The translations under genes were made by a program, and so were the position numbers. From assembly GCF_002803085.1 (NCBI RefSeq), contig NZ_NNBJ01000004.1:83795-147794 (forward strand): a DNA stretch of 64,000 nt, in the 5' to 3' direction. The stretch is from Streptomyces sp. CB01201 (GTDB lineage: Bacteria; Actinomycetota; Actinomycetes; Streptomycetales; Streptomycetaceae). Position 1 is the first letter of the stretch, and the number at the start of each line of letters is the position of its first letter. Under the pieces are notes generated by a model, which saw only the letters and a program-made list of their open reading frames with translations, was not told the origin of the DNA and did no database searches. Shown piece after piece: positions 16,245-25,364 of the stretch.

Positions 16245-17846
16245 CTAGAGCGGGATGTTGCCGTGCTTCTTCGGAGGAAGGGATTCCCGCTTCGTGCGCA
16301 GCTGACGCAGGCCCTTCACGATGTGGGCCCGGGTCTCCGACGGCATGATCACCGCGTCCACATAGCCGCGCTCGGCCGCGATGTACGGGTTGAGCAGGGT
16401 GTCCTCGTAGTCCGCGATCAGCTCGGTGCGGGTCGCCTCCTGATCCTCCGCGGCCGCGATCGTGCGCCGGTGCAGGATGTTGACCGCGCCCTGCGCGCCC
16501 ATCACCGCGATCTGCGCGGTCGGCCAGGCCAGGTTGAGGTCGGCGCCCAGGTGCTTGGAGCCCATGACGTCGTACGCACCGCCGAACGCCTTGCGCGTGA
16601 TGACGGTGATCAGCGGGACCGTCGCCTCGGCGTAGGCGTAGATCAGCTTGGCGCCGCGCCGGATGATGCCGCCGTACTCCTGGTCCACGCCCGGCAGGAA
16701 GCCCGGCACGTCCACGAAGGTCAGCACCGGCACGTTGAAGGCGTCGCAGGTGCGCACGAAGCGCGCGGCCTTCTCGGAGGCGTTGATGTCGAGACAGCCG
16801 GCGAACTGCATCGGCTGGTTGGCGACGATGCCGACCGGGAAGCCCTCCACGCGGCCGAAGCCCGTGATGATGTTCGGCGCGAACAGGGCCTGCGTTTCCA
16901 GGAACTCCCCGTCGTCCAGGACGTGTTCGATGGCCGTGTGCATGTCGTACGGCTGGTTCGCGGAGTCCGGGATGAGCGCGTCGAGCTCGCGGTCCTCGTC
17001 CGAAGTCTCCAGATCGGCCTCCTCGGGGAAGGCCGGGGGCTCGCTCAGGTTGTTCGACGGCAGGTACGACAGCAGGGACTTGACGTACTCGATGGCGTCC
17101 TTCTCGTCGCCCGCCATGTGGTGGGCCACGCCCGACGTGGTGTTGTGGGTGCGGGCGCCGCCCAGCTCCTCGAAGCCGACGTCCTCGCCGGTGACGGTCT
17201 TGATGACGTCGGGGCCGGTGATGAACATGTGCGAGGTCTGGTCGACCATCACCGTGAAGTCGGTGATCGCGGGGGAGTACACCGCACCGCCCGCGCACGG
17301 ACCGACGATCAGCGAGATCTGCGGGACGACGCCCGAGGCGTGCACGTTGCGGCGGAAGATCTCGGCGAACAGGCCGAGCGCGACCACGCCCTCCTGGATG
17401 CGGGCGCCGCCGCCGTCGTTGATGCCGATGACCGGGCAGCCGGTCTTCATCGCGAAGTCCATGACCTTCACGATCTTCTCGCCGTACACCTCGCCGAGCG
17501 AGCCGCCGAAAATGGTGAAGTCCTGCGAGTAGACGCACACCGGACGGCCGTCGACGGTCCCGTAACCGGTGACCACGCCGTCGCCGTAGGGGCGGTTCTT
17601 CTCGATGCCGAAGTTGGTCGAGCGGTGCCGGGCGAACTCGTCCAGCTCGACGAACGAGCCCTCGTCCAGGAGCAGTTCGACCCGTTCACGGGCCGTCAAC
17701 TTGCCCTTGGCGTGCTGCTTCTCGATCGCACGCGCGGAGCCGGCGTGGGTCGCCTCGTCGATGCGGCGCTGAAGATCCGCCAGCTTTCCGGCGGTGGTGT
17801 GGATGTCGACGGTGGCGTCGCTCTGGGCGTTTTCCGGCTCGGACAT
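16245..17846 (-). CDS. pccB: Acyl-CoA (propionyl-CoA) carboxylase beta subunit
   Basis: The 533-residue carboxyltransferase subunit has the crotonase-fold N half ([39 protein letters not shown]) and the acyl-CoA oxyanion glycines ([10 protein letters not shown]). The C half carries [14 protein letters not shown] and [12 protein letters not shown]. It transfers carboxyl from biotin to acetyl- or propionyl-CoA. The length matches streptomycete PccB (~530). The ATG is preceded by GGGAG about 10 nt upstream. Specificity for propionyl- versus acetyl-CoA depends on one active-site residue that I cannot place reliably here. Partner genes are accE immediately downstream and probably accA at 11.0-12.8 kb. 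Confidence 0.94.
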   Translation of the reverse strand: MSEPENAQSDATVDIHTTAGKLADLQRRIDEATHAGSARAIEKQHAKGKLTARERVELLLDEGSFVELDEFARHRSTNFGIEKNRPYGDGVVTGYGTVDGRPVCVYSQDFTIFGGSLGEVYGEKIVKVMDFAMKTGCPVIGINDGGGARIQEGVVALGLFAEIFRRNVHASGVVPQISLIVGPCAGGAVYSPAITDFTVMVDQTSHMFITGPDVIKTVTGEDVGFEELGGARTHNTTSGVAHHMAGDEKDAIEYVKSLLSYLPSNNLSEPPAFPEEADLETSDEDRELDALIPDSANQPYDMHTAIEHVLDDGEFLETQALFAPNIITGFGRVEGFPVGIVANQPMQFAGCLDINASEKAARFVRTCDAFNVPVLTFVDVPGFLPGVDQEYGGIIRRGAKLIYAYAEATVPLITVITRKAFGGAYDVMGSKHLGADLNLAWPTAQIAVMGAQGAVNILHRRTIAAAEDQEATRTELIADYEDTLLNPYIAAERGYVDAVIMPSETRAHIVKGLRQLRTKRESLPPKKHGNIPL

Positions 17847-17996
17847 CGGGATGCGGCTCCCTGCCTGGTCACGGGGTGGCTGGCTGCTGACTCGTAGGCT
17901 GGCTACTGACTCGTAGGGTAGTGGCGCCGATACGGTTCGGCAGTGCGGCGTTTGCCACACCCGGGGCGCCTTGCAATTGCGGCCTAACCTGGCTGC

Positions 17997-18857
17997 ATGA
18001 CACCCCCGGACGCTTCCGACAGCCGCTGGTCCGACCTCGACCGGCCGCCCCTGAACGCCACCGCGCTGCGCCGCGCCCTGCTGCGGCCCGAGGCGCTGTG
18101 GACCTCGCTCGACGTGGTCACCGCGACCGGCTCCACCAACTCCGACCTCGCCGCCAAGGCGGACGGGCTCGACGAGGGCGCGGTCCTGGTGGCCGAGGAG
18201 CAGACCGCGGGGCGCGGGCGGCTGGACCGCCGCTGGTCGGCACCGGCCCGCTCCGGGCTGTTCTTCTCGGTCCTGCTGAAGCCGGGGGCGTCGGTGCCGG
18301 TCGAGCGGTGGGGGTGGCTGCCGCTGCTCACCGGGGTCGCGGTGGCGAAGGGGATCGAGCGGGCAGCCGGTGTCGACACCGCGCTGAAATGGCCCAACGA
18401 CCTGCTGCTCACCGTGGCGGGCGAGGAGCGCAAGGCGGGCGGCATCCTGGCGGAGCGCGCCGGGGCGGACGGCGTCGTCGTCGGCATCGGCCTGAACGTG
18501 ACCCTGCGCGCCGAGGAGCTCCCGGTGCCCGGCGCGGGCTCGCTCGCGCTCGCGGGCGCCGTCTCCACCGACCGCGACACCCTGCTGCGCGCGGTCCTGC
18601 GCTCCCTGGAGGGGGCGTACGGAAACTGGCGCGCGGCAGGCGGCGACCCGGCCGCCTCCGGCCTCCAGGAGGCCTACGCGGCGGCCTGCGCGACGCTGGG
18701 CCGCACGGTGCGTGCGGAGCTGCCGGGCGGGCAGTCGGTACGGGGCGAGGCGGTGGCCGTGGACGGGGACGGCCGACTTGTTCTCGCCACCGAGGAGGGC
18801 GTGCAGCGCCCGGTGGCGGCGGGCGACATCGTCCACCTGCGCCCGGACGCACCGTAA
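17997..18857 (+). CDS. birA: Biotin--[acetyl-CoA-carboxylase] ligase
   Basis: The 286-residue protein has the biotin/lipoate ligase catalytic domain: [11 protein letters not shown], the biotinyl-AMP loop [25 protein letters not shown] and AGGILAE. A small SH3-like C-terminal domain ([20 protein letters not shown]) follows. There is no N-terminal winged helix, so it is the monofunctional class that charges carboxylase BCCP domains without acting as a repressor. It is divergent from pccB, whose complex it serves indirectly by biotinylating AccA. Confidence 0.95.
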   Translation: MTPPDASDSRWSDLDRPPLNATALRRALLRPEALWTSLDVVTATGSTNSDLAAKADGLDEGAVLVAEEQTAGRGRLDRRWSAPARSGLFFSVLLKPGASVPVERWGWLPLLTGVAVAKGIERAAGVDTALKWPNDLLLTVAGEERKAGGILAERAGADGVVVGIGLNVTLRAEELPVPGAGSLALAGAVSTDRDTLLRAVLRSLEGAYGNWRAAGGDPAASGLQEAYAAACATLGRTVRAELPGGQSVRGEAVAVDGDGRLVLATEEGVQRPVAAGDIVHLRPDAP

Positions 18858-18973
18858 GCCCGGCCGAGGACACGCTCCCGGGACGTGAGCTACGGCACAC
18901 CTGCCGTATCGTTGAGCCCGATCCAGCGACAGATCGGCAGGGCAGTGCGCAGGCAACGGGCAGGAGGCGGCCG

Positions 18974-20179
18974 GTGACCGTCGACGAGACACGGTCCGGT
19001 GCGGATGACGGCACCGGCAGCGGCCCCGGCGGCTCCGGCACCCCCGCACAACCCGCGTCCTCCGCGTACCCGACGCCGCACCACGCCGTCGACCACACCG
19101 CCGAGCCGACCGACGACCCGCTCGCCATCCGCCTGGAGCAGCTCATCCTGGGTGCCGACCGGCGCTACACGCCGTTCCAGGCGGCCCGTACCGCGGGCGT
19201 CTCGATGGAGCTGGCGTCCCGGTTCTGGCGGGCCATGGGGTTCGCCGACATCGGGCAGGCCAAGGCGCTGACCGAGGCCGACGTGCTGGCCCTGCGGCGG
19301 CTCGCCGGTCTGGTGGAGGCGGGGCTGCTCAGCGAGCCGATGGCGGTGCAGGTCGCGCGCTCCACCGGGCAGACCACCGCCCGGCTGGCCGAATGGCAGA
19401 TCGATTCTTTCCTGGAGGGCCTCACCGAGCCCCCCGAGCCCGGCATGACCCGCACCGAGGTCACGTATCCCCTGGTCGAGCTGCTGCTTCCGGAGCTTCA
19501 GGAATTCCTCGTCTACGTGTGGCGGCGCCAGCTGGCCGCCGCGACCGGGCGCGTGGTGCAGGCGGCCGACGACGAGGAGATGGTGGACCGCCGCCTGGCG
19601 GTGGGCTTCGCCGACCTCGTCGGGTTCACCCGGCTCACCCGGCGCCTGGAGGAGGAGGAGCTGGGCGAGCTGGTCGAGGCCTTCGAGACGACCGCCGCCG
19701 ACCTGGTCGCGGCGCACGGCGGCCGGCTCATCAAGACGCTGGGCGACGAGGTCCTGTTCGCCGCCGACGACGCGGGCACGGCCGCCGAGATCTCGCTGCG
19801 GCTCATCGAGACGATGGCCGGTGACGAGACGATGCCGGCGCTGCGCGTGGGCATCGCGTTCGGCACCGTGACGACCCGCATGGGCGATGTGTTCGGCACC
19901 ACCGTGAACCTCGCGAGCCGGCTCACCTCGATAGCCCCCAAGGACGCGGTCCTGGTCGACGGCGCGTTCGCCGAGGAGCTGGCCCGCACCGGCGACGCCC
20001 CGGTGTCCGAGGCGCAGGCCGCCCAGGACGCGCTCGCCGCCGAGAAGGAGGGCGAGGAGCCCGCCCCGGCCGCGAAGTACCGCTTCGCGCTCCAGCCGAT
20101 GTGGCAGCGCCCGGTACGCGGCCTCGGTGTGGTCGAGCCCTGGCTCCTGCACCGCCGCGAGACGCAGAACCTGTCCTAG
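18974..20179 (+). CDS. cya: Class III adenylate cyclase
   Basis: The 401-residue cytosolic cyclase converts ATP to cAMP. The first 50 residues are Gly/Pro/Thr-rich. Residues 55-185 form a helical regulatory region containing a MerR-like helix pair ([20 protein letters not shown]), like the sensor domain of Rv1264-type enzymes. The cyclase homology domain runs from about 207 to 340, with metal-binding Asp214 in [11 protein letters not shown] and Asp258 in [10 protein letters not shown], and [26 protein letters not shown] at 18974 is fixed by CAGGAGG 6 nt upstream. In S. coelicolor, cAMP from the orthologous position is required for germination, as I recall. Confidence 0.93.
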   Translation: MTVDETRSGADDGTGSGPGGSGTPAQPASSAYPTPHHAVDHTAEPTDDPLAIRLEQLILGADRRYTPFQAARTAGVSMELASRFWRAMGFADIGQAKALTEADVLALRRLAGLVEAGLLSEPMAVQVARSTGQTTARLAEWQIDSFLEGLTEPPEPGMTRTEVTYPLVELLLPELQEFLVYVWRRQLAAATGRVVQAADDEEMVDRRLAVGFADLVGFTRLTRRLEEEELGELVEAFETTAADLVAAHGGRLIKTLGDEVLFAADDAGTAAEISLRLIETMAGDETMPALRVGIAFGTVTTRMGDVFGTTVNLASRLTSIAPKDAVLVDGAFAEELARTGDAPVSEAQAAQDALAAEKEGEEPAPAAKYRFALQPMWQRPVRGLGVVEPWLLHRRETQNLS

Positions 20180-20217
20180 TGGGTCCTGCTGGGCACGGCC
20201 TAGGATCGCCCCCGACG

Positions 20218-20229
20218 TAACGTTCGTTA
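20218..20229. promoter_or_regulatory. Palindrome TAACG-tt-CGTTA upstream of enoyl-CoA hydratase
   Basis: Perfect 5-bp arms around a 2-bp centre lie 15 bp before the enoyl-CoA hydratase ATG and 3 bp before its GGAGG ribosome site. The form and position suit a TetR/FadR-type repressor site; this is inference. Confidence 0.35.
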
Positions 20230-20243
20230 ACGGAGGGGTTGCC

Positions 20244-21032
20244 ATGGCTGAGCAGCGGTTCGGGGAGTTCGTCGTCGTGCGGCGCGAGGGATACGTCGCC
20301 GAGCTGGTGCTCGACCGGCCGAAGGCGATGAACGCCGTGTCGACCGGGATGGCCCGCTCCATCGCCGCCGCCTGCGAGGCGCTCGCCGCCGACCCCGACG
20401 CCCGGGTCACCGTCGTCACCTCGACGAACGAGCGGGCCTTCTGCGTCGGCGCGGACCTGAAGGAGCGCAACTCCTTCACCGACGCCGAACTCGTACGCCA
20501 GCGCCCCACCGCCCGCGCCGCCTACACCGGCGTGCTCGAACTGCCCATGCCGACCGTCGCCGCCGTGCACGGCTTCGCGCTGGGCGGCGGCTTCGAGCTG
20601 GCCCTTGCCTGCGACGTGATCGTGGCGGACGCGACCGCCGTGGTCGGCCTGCCCGAGGTGTCGGTCGGCGTCATCCCCGGCGGCGGCGGTACGCAGCTGC
20701 TTCCCCGCCGGGTCGGCGCCGCCCGCGCGGCCGAGCTGGTCTTCACCGCGCGCCGCGTCGAGGCCGTGGAGGCAAGGGAGTTGGGGCTCGTCGACGTGCT
20801 GGCCGAGGACGCCCGCACCGAGGCGCTCGCGCTCGCCGGGCGGATGGCCGCCAACTCGCCGGTCGGGCTGCGCGCCGCGAAGCGGGCGATGCGGCTCGGC
20901 CACGGTCTGGACCTGCGGGCCGGCCTTGAGGTGGAGGACGCGGCGTGGCGCTCGGTGGCCTTCTCCGGGGACCGCGCCGAGGGCGTGGCCGCGTTCAACG
21001 AGAAGCGGAAGCCGGTGTGGCCCGGGGAGTGA
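20244..21032 (+). CDS. Enoyl-CoA hydratase/isomerase family protein
   Basis: The 262-residue crotonase-superfamily protein probably hydrates trans-2-enoyl-CoA in fatty-acid or branched-chain degradation. Visible blocks are VAELVLDRPKAMNAVS, the oxyanion region AFCVGADLKER and the second oxyanion block HGFALGGGFELALACD. The catalytic-Glu region follows (GLPEVSVGVIPGGGGTQLLPRRVG). The C-terminal trimerisation helix ends in NEKRKPVWPGE. Both Glu positions expected for a hydratase appear present. The ATG is preceded by CGGAGGGG. It stands alone downstream of cya with a palindromic operator candidate in front. Confidence 0.92.
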   Translation: MAEQRFGEFVVVRREGYVAELVLDRPKAMNAVSTGMARSIAAACEALAADPDARVTVVTSTNERAFCVGADLKERNSFTDAELVRQRPTARAAYTGVLELPMPTVAAVHGFALGGGFELALACDVIVADATAVVGLPEVSVGVIPGGGGTQLLPRRVGAARAAELVFTARRVEAVEARELGLVDVLAEDARTEALALAGRMAANSPVGLRAAKRAMRLGHGLDLRAGLEVEDAAWRSVAFSGDRAEGVAAFNEKRKPVWPGE

Positions 21033-21130
21033 TCCGGGAGCGACCCGGGAGCGGCCGTTGGCGGCCGGTGCGGGATACGTGTCCGGCGTCTCGGGGGTCA
21101 AAACACCCAAAACCTACCTAAGCTGTAGAA

Positions 21131-22291
21131 ATGGGTGGAGAGGATGCCCGGCTGCGGGCCGTGGTTTCGCTGGCACAGGCCATGGCCGCGGCCCACACGC
21201 CGCGCGAGTCCTGGCGCGCCGCGGCGCTCGGCGCGCGCGACGCGCTCGGCGGGAACTTCGCCGCGCTCTCGGTCTGGGAGCGTGAGCTGGGGCGGCTTCG
21301 GGTCCTGGTGAACGAGGGCGAACGGGCCGACGGGGAGGAGGAGTTCCCCGAGGACGAGACGTACCCGGTGCACCAGTTCCCCGAGATCACCGAGTTCCTG
21401 CACGAGCGCTGGGCGGGCGGCGGCGAGCCCAACGCCTGGGTCGAGACCGCCGTCGCGCCGCCCGAGGGGGATGCGGGCTACTGTCACGTGGGGGTACCTC
21501 CCAGCGGTAGCTGGGGGAGGGTGACCGCGCTGCGCCGTCGCGGCCGGGGCTGCTGTGTGGTCGCCCCGATCGTGCTGCACGGGCGGGCCTGGGGCGAGCT
21601 GTATGTGGCGCGGCCCGTCGGCGTGCCCGTCTTCGACGCGGCCGACGCGGACTTCGCCACCGTCCTCGCGTCGGTGACCGCCGCCGGGATCTCCCAGACC
21701 GAACGCCTCGAAGAGGTGCGCCGCCTGGCCTTCACCGATCCGCTGACCGGGCTCGCCAACCGCCGCGCGGTGGACATGCGCCTCGACGAGGCGATCGAGC
21801 GGCACCGGGTGGACGGCTCGGTCGTCAGCCTCGTGGTGTGCGACCTGAACGGCCTCAAGCGCGTCAATGACACGCTCGGCCATGCGGTCGGGGACCGCCT
21901 CCTCGAACGCTTCGGCTCGGTGCTCTCGCTGTGCGGGGCGATGCTGCCGGGGGCGCTGGCCGCGCGGCTCGGCGGCGACGAGTTCTGCCTTCTGGCGCTG
22001 GGGCCCTCCGCCGACGAGGTGGTCGCCGTGGGCGAACAACTCTGCCTGCGTGCGGGGGAGTTGGAGCTGGGTGAGGGTGTCGCGTGCGGGGTGGCCTCCA
22101 CGGGGGACCCGATCGGCGAGGTGCGCTCGGCCCGCCGCCTCTTCCGCCTCGCGGACGCGGCCCAGTACCGCGCGAAGGCCGCGCGCTCGGCGAAGCCGGT
22201 GGTGGCGGGGCGGGACGGGGCGGTCCTGCGGCTCGCCGACGCGCCGCCGTCGCCGCCGCACGACCGCCGCCGCTTCCGTGGCCGGGGCTGA
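21131..22291 (+). CDS. GAF-GGDEF protein, putative diguanylate cyclase
   Basis: The 386-residue cytoplasmic protein has a GAF-like sensor (about residues 5-195) and a GGDEF domain (about 200-370). The GGDEF part keeps FTDPLTGLANRRAVDMRL, DLNGLKRVNDTLGHAVGD and the intact active-site motif ARLGGDEFCLLA, so c-di-GMP synthesis is plausible. There are no transmembrane segments and no EAL domain. An interspersed palindromic element (21490-21520) lies inside the GAF part and is translated in frame as roughly HVGVPPSGSWGRV. The Pro/Arg-rich C-terminus (PPSPPHDRRRFRGRG) is probably unstructured. It has its own promoter region after the enoyl-CoA hydratase. Confidence 0.9.
   Translation: MGGEDARLRAVVSLAQAMAAAHTPRESWRAAALGARDALGGNFAALSVWERELGRLRVLVNEGERADGEEEFPEDETYPVHQFPEITEFLHERWAGGGEPNAWVETAVAPPEGDAGYCHVGVPPSGSWGRVTALRRRGRGCCVVAPIVLHGRAWGELYVARPVGVPVFDAADADFATVLASVTAAGISQTERLEEVRRLAFTDPLTGLANRRAVDMRLDEAIERHRVDGSVVSLVVCDLNGLKRVNDTLGHAVGDRLLERFGSVLSLCGAMLPGALAARLGGDEFCLLALGPSADEVVAVGEQLCLRAGELELGEGVACGVASTGDPIGEVRSARRLFRLADAAQYRAKAARSAKPVVAGRDGAVLRLADAPPSPPHDRRRFRGRG
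21490..21520. repeat. Palindromic interspersed element inside the GGDEF-gene
   Basis: A 31-bp hairpin sequence starts GGGGGTACCTCCCAGC and ends GCTGGGGGAGG. Flanking GTCAC (21483) and GTGAC (21521) extend the symmetry. A related element is at 59990-60025. I recall similar sequences scattered through Streptomyces genomes. Here it lies in frame inside a coding sequence. Confidence 0.7.
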
Positions 22292-22304
22292 CGCCCCGCC
22301 CACC

Positions 22305-22434
22305 CCTCGCCCCGGGGTGCCCCCGCGCCCCCAACCCTGCCCGCCCCTCGCCCCGGGGTCCCCCCGAACCCCCAACCCCGCCTGCACCTCGCCCCGGGGT
22401 GCCCCCGAACCCCCAACCCCGCCTGCACCTGCGG
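22305..22434. repeat. Imperfect 41-bp tandem repeat, three copies
   Basis: Units begin CCTCGCCCCGGGGT at 22305, 22346 and 22387. Each continues through CCCCC(A/G)ACCCCCAACCC(C/T)G-like sequence. The block directly follows the GGDEF gene and is C-rich on the plus strand. Confidence 0.8.
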
Positions 22435-22740
22435 GCCGCACGTGGCCGTTCGCGCAGTTCCCCGCGCCCCCAACCCCCTTCTCGTCTGCGGGCCGTGCTC
22501 GCTTCTCGCGCAGTTCCCCGCGCCCCCAGAAGCCTCGGTGCTGGCCGGCAGAGGCACCTTCAGCCTGTCCGGCGTTTGAGGACGAGCGCCGTTCAGGCGC
22601 GAACGGGGTCTGGGGCGGAGCCCCAGGGTCGCTTCAACCCCCGGAGGGTTTAGGGAAGGGGCGGGGTGGGGGCGATCCCGGGGTCTGGGGCGGAGCCCCA
22701 GGGGGCCGGGGTCCGCGACCCGGAGGCACCCGGAGCTAGT
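22435..22740. repeat. Interspersed-repeat block between GGDEF gene and hutH
   Basis: No gene is visible here. It contains two copies of the 20-bp unit CGCGCAGTTCCCCGCGCCCC (22451-22470 and 22507-22526). It also has the sequence GTCCGGCGTTTGAGGACGAG followed by GGTCTGGGGCGGAGCCCCAG hairpins (twice). The same series recurs at 59690-60075 and, inverted, at 47600-47940. Confidence 0.8.
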
Positions 22741-22774
22741 GACACTCGGCGATTCAATCCGTAGGGTGCTGAAT

Positions 22775-24322
22775 ATGGATATGCACACTGTCGTGGTGGG
22801 GACCTCCGGCACCACCCCCGAGGACGTCATCGCCGTGGCCCGCGACAACGCGAAGGTCGAGCTCTCCGCCGAGGCGCTCGCCGCCCTCGCCCGCGCCCGC
22901 GAGATCGTCGACGCCCTGGCCGCGAAGCCCGAGCCGGTGTACGGCGTCTCCACCGGCTTCGGCGCCCTCGCCTCCCGGCACATCAGCCCCGAGCTCCGCG
23001 CCCAGCTCCAGCGCAACATCGTGCGCTCGCACGCGGCCGGCATGGGCCCGCGAGTGGAGCGCGAGGTCGTGCGCGCGCTGATGTTCCTGCGCCTGAAGAC
23101 CGTCGCGTCCGGGCACACCGGGGTGCGCCCCTCCGTCGCCCAGACCATGGCCGACGTGCTGAACGCGGGCATCACCCCCGTCGTCCACGAGTACGGCTCG
23201 CTCGGCTGCTCCGGCGACCTCGCGCCGCTGTCGCACTGCGCCCTGACGCTGATGGGCGAGGGCGACGCGGAAGGCCCGGACGGCGTCGTGAAGCCCGCGG
23301 GCGAGCTGCTCGCCGCGGCCGGCATCGAGCCCGTCGAGCTGCGCGAGAAGGAGGGCCTGGCCCTCCTCAACGGCACCGACGGCATGCTCGGCATGCTGTG
23401 CATGGCCATCGCCGACCTGAAGAAGCTCTACACCTCCGCCGACATCACCGCGGCCCTCTCCCTCGAAGCGCTGCTCGGCACCGAGAAGGTGCTCGCGCCC
23501 GAGCTGCACGCCATCCGCCCGCACCCGGGCCAGGGCGCGTCCGCCGCCAACATGCTTGCCGTGCTGACGGGTTCGGGCCTGACGGGCCACTTCCAGGAGG
23601 AGGAGGCGCCGCGCGTCCAGGACGCGTACTCGGTGCGCTGCGCCCCCCAGGTCAACGGCGCCGGGCGCGACACCATCGCGTACGCCCTGACCGTCGCCGA
23701 GCGCGAACTGGCCGCCGCCGTCGACAACCCGGTGGTGCTGCCCGACGGCCGCGTCGAGTCCAACGGCAACTTCCACGGCGCCCCCGTCGCCTACGTCCTG
23801 GACTTCCTCGCCATCGCCGCCGCCGACCTCGGCTCGATCGCCGAGCGCCGCACCGACCGGCTGCTCGACAAGAACCGCAGCCACGGGCTGCCGCCGTTCC
23901 TCGCCGACGACGCCGGTGTGGACTCCGGCCTGATGATCGCCCAGTACACCCAGGCGGCCCTGGTCAGCGAGATGAAGCGGCTCGCGGTGCCGGCCTCCGC
24001 CGACTCCATCCCGTCCTCGGCGATGCAGGAGGACCACGTCTCCATGGGCTGGTCGGCCGCGCGCAAGCTGCGCACCTCCGTCGACAACCTGGCCCGCATC
24101 ATCGCCGTCGAGATGTACGCGGCGACCCGCGGCATCGAGCTGCGCAAGGGCCTGACCCCCGCGCCCGCCTCGCAGGCGGCCATCGCCGCGGCCCGCGCGG
24201 CCGGCGTCCAGGGCCCGGGCCCCGACCGCTTCCTCGCGCCCGACCTGGCCGCCGCCGACGCCTTCGTACGCGAAGGCAAGCTGGTCGCCGCCGTGGAGAC
24301 GGTGACGGGCCGCCTCGCCTGA
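22775..24322 (+). CDS. hutH: Histidine ammonia-lyase
   Basis: The 515-residue enzyme deaminates histidine to urocanate, the first step of histidine degradation. It has the N-terminal YGVSTGFGALAS with the catalytic Tyr, the MIO region EYGSLGCSGDLAPLSH, the substrate loop AYSVRCAPQVNGAGRD, and SNGNFHGAPVAYVLDF. The tripeptide that cyclises to the MIO cofactor reads Cys145-Ser146-Gly147 instead of the textbook Ala-Ser-Gly. I recall this variant from other Streptomyces histidases. The start is set at the ATG beginning MDMHTVVVGTSGTT; 12 further upstream codons are open but unlike the family. It ends at a strong hairpin terminator. No other hut gene is adjacent. Confidence 0.95.
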   Translation: MDMHTVVVGTSGTTPEDVIAVARDNAKVELSAEALAALARAREIVDALAAKPEPVYGVSTGFGALASRHISPELRAQLQRNIVRSHAAGMGPRVEREVVRALMFLRLKTVASGHTGVRPSVAQTMADVLNAGITPVVHEYGSLGCSGDLAPLSHCALTLMGEGDAEGPDGVVKPAGELLAAAGIEPVELREKEGLALLNGTDGMLGMLCMAIADLKKLYTSADITAALSLEALLGTEKVLAPELHAIRPHPGQGASAANMLAVLTGSGLTGHFQEEEAPRVQDAYSVRCAPQVNGAGRDTIAYALTVAERELAAAVDNPVVLPDGRVESNGNFHGAPVAYVLDFLAIAAADLGSIAERRTDRLLDKNRSHGLPPFLADDAGVDSGLMIAQYTQAALVSEMKRLAVPASADSIPSSAMQEDHVSMGWSAARKLRTSVDNLARIIAVEMYAATRGIELRKGLTPAPASQAAIAAARAAGVQGPGPDRFLAPDLAAADAFVREGKLVAAVETVTGRLA

Positions 24323-24339
24323 CCCGCCACCCCCGCGAA

Positions 24340-24388
24340 CAGCGCGAGGGCCGCCCGTGATCGCGTATCCCGGGCGGCCCTCGCGCTG
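24340..24388. terminator. hutH terminator
   Basis: An 18-bp perfect stem (24340-24357 with 24371-24388) with a 13-nt loop lies 17 bp after the hutH stop. It also faces the convergent small surface-protein gene. Confidence 0.85.
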
Positions 24389-24443
24389 TGGGGCACTCCC
24401 TTACGCCGCAAGGGAGTTGGGGAGTGCCTCGATCACGTCGGCA

Positions 24444-24725
24444 TCAGCAGAGACGCGATCTGCGCACCGAATACGTCACGAACCCCGCCCCGAGCCCCAG
24501 GAACAGCGTGCCGCCGACCAGGTAGGGGGAGGTGTTCGCGCTGCCCGTGTCGGCGAGGGCCAGCGGGCCTTCGGCGGGGGCGGGGGCGGCCCGGTACGCG
24601 GAGGGCGCGGGGGGCGTCGAAGGGTGTTGCTCGTCCGTCGCGTTGGCGGACGGAACGAACCAGAGGGCGCAGAGCAGGGTGCCGGCCGCGGTGGCGGTGA
24701 GCAGGGGACGACGAGCGACGGACAA
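24444..24725 (-). CDS. Small secreted protein with LAXTG sortase signal
   Basis: The 93-residue protein has a signal peptide (residues 1-29, hydrophobic LTATAAGTLLCALWFVPSANA) and a short Pro/Ala-rich mature region. The C-terminal sorting signal comprises LADTG at 57-61, a hydrophobic helix (YLVGGTLFLGLGAGFVTYSV) and a basic tail RRSR. Streptomyces class E sortases recognise LAXTG, so the ~28-residue mature peptide would be anchored to the cell wall. The start codon is TTG at 24725, 9 nt after AAGGGG. The mature part is unusually short for an anchored protein. It is convergent with hutH across the hairpin. Confidence 0.7.
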   Translation of the reverse strand: MSVARRPLLTATAAGTLLCALWFVPSANATDEQHPSTPPAPSAYRAAPAPAEGPLALADTGSANTSPYLVGGTLFLGLGAGFVTYSVRRSRLC

Positions 24726-24832
24726 GTGAGCGATCCCCTTGCGAGTACGTCGAATTGGCGGGATGCGCTGATGCTAGTGAAAGCAGCGGGTCGCGGGAAA
24801 GTCGAGAATGGCTTGAGCCCTACGCTCCCCGC

Positions 24833-25159
24833 ATGAGCGAAGAAGAGACATCACGGTATGTGCGCCTCCGGGTCGATTTGGTCCTGGAGATCCAGGACGC
24901 GGACGAGCTGGCGGCGGCCGCACTCGCCCGCATCGCCGAGGACCCCGCGATGCGACCCGAGGAACGTACGCATGCCGAGGCCGCGGTGCGGGAAGACGGA
25001 GCGGAGGCCCTCGCCTACCTCGTGGACCCGGTCGACCTCGTGGAGGCGCTGCCGGGCGCGGACCTGGTCCAGGCCTCCTGGAGCAGCGAGCGGGTCGGTT
25101 ACGACCCCGAGGACGAGGAGTGGGACCTCGACGAGGAGGACGGCAACGACGAGGACTGA
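24833..25159 (+). CDS. Conserved-type acidic hypothetical protein
   Basis: The 108-residue acidic protein begins MSEEETSRYVRLRVDLVLEI. Its helical middle is rich in Ala/Glu (AAAALARIAEDPAMRPEE), and the extremely acidic tail is DEEWDLDEEDGNDED. There are no membrane segments or catalytic motifs. ATG 24833 fits because the alpha/beta core begins directly after it. Function is unknown; the tail may be unstructured or bind basic partners. Confidence 0.72.
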   Translation: MSEEETSRYVRLRVDLVLEIQDADELAAAALARIAEDPAMRPEERTHAEAAVREDGAEALAYLVDPVDLVEALPGADLVQASWSSERVGYDPEDEEWDLDEEDGNDED

Positions 25160-25364
25160 ACGACGAGGACCGATCGGCGACGACTGAACGGGCACGCCGG
25201 GCCGAGCGGAGTTCGTGGTGGGACGGAACGCCTTGTGGCGATCTTGTCCGTCCCGCCCCGACCCGTCCTCGGACGCGTGGTGTGCCCCACATTCACCCCC
25301 GCTGCGGAACCGGAACGAGCAGTCTGATGTTCTAGACGTGATGACTTGCGGGGGGACGGCAACG

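Noticed and set aside
22305..22434. Direct repeats considered as a CRISPR array
   Set aside because: The 41-bp units adjoin without unique spacers, and no cas genes are present.
22084..22653. 189-codon plus-strand frame after the GGDEF gene
   Set aside because: It overlaps the GGDEF gene out of frame, then reads tandem and interspersed repeats; Pro/Arg-rich with no homology visible.
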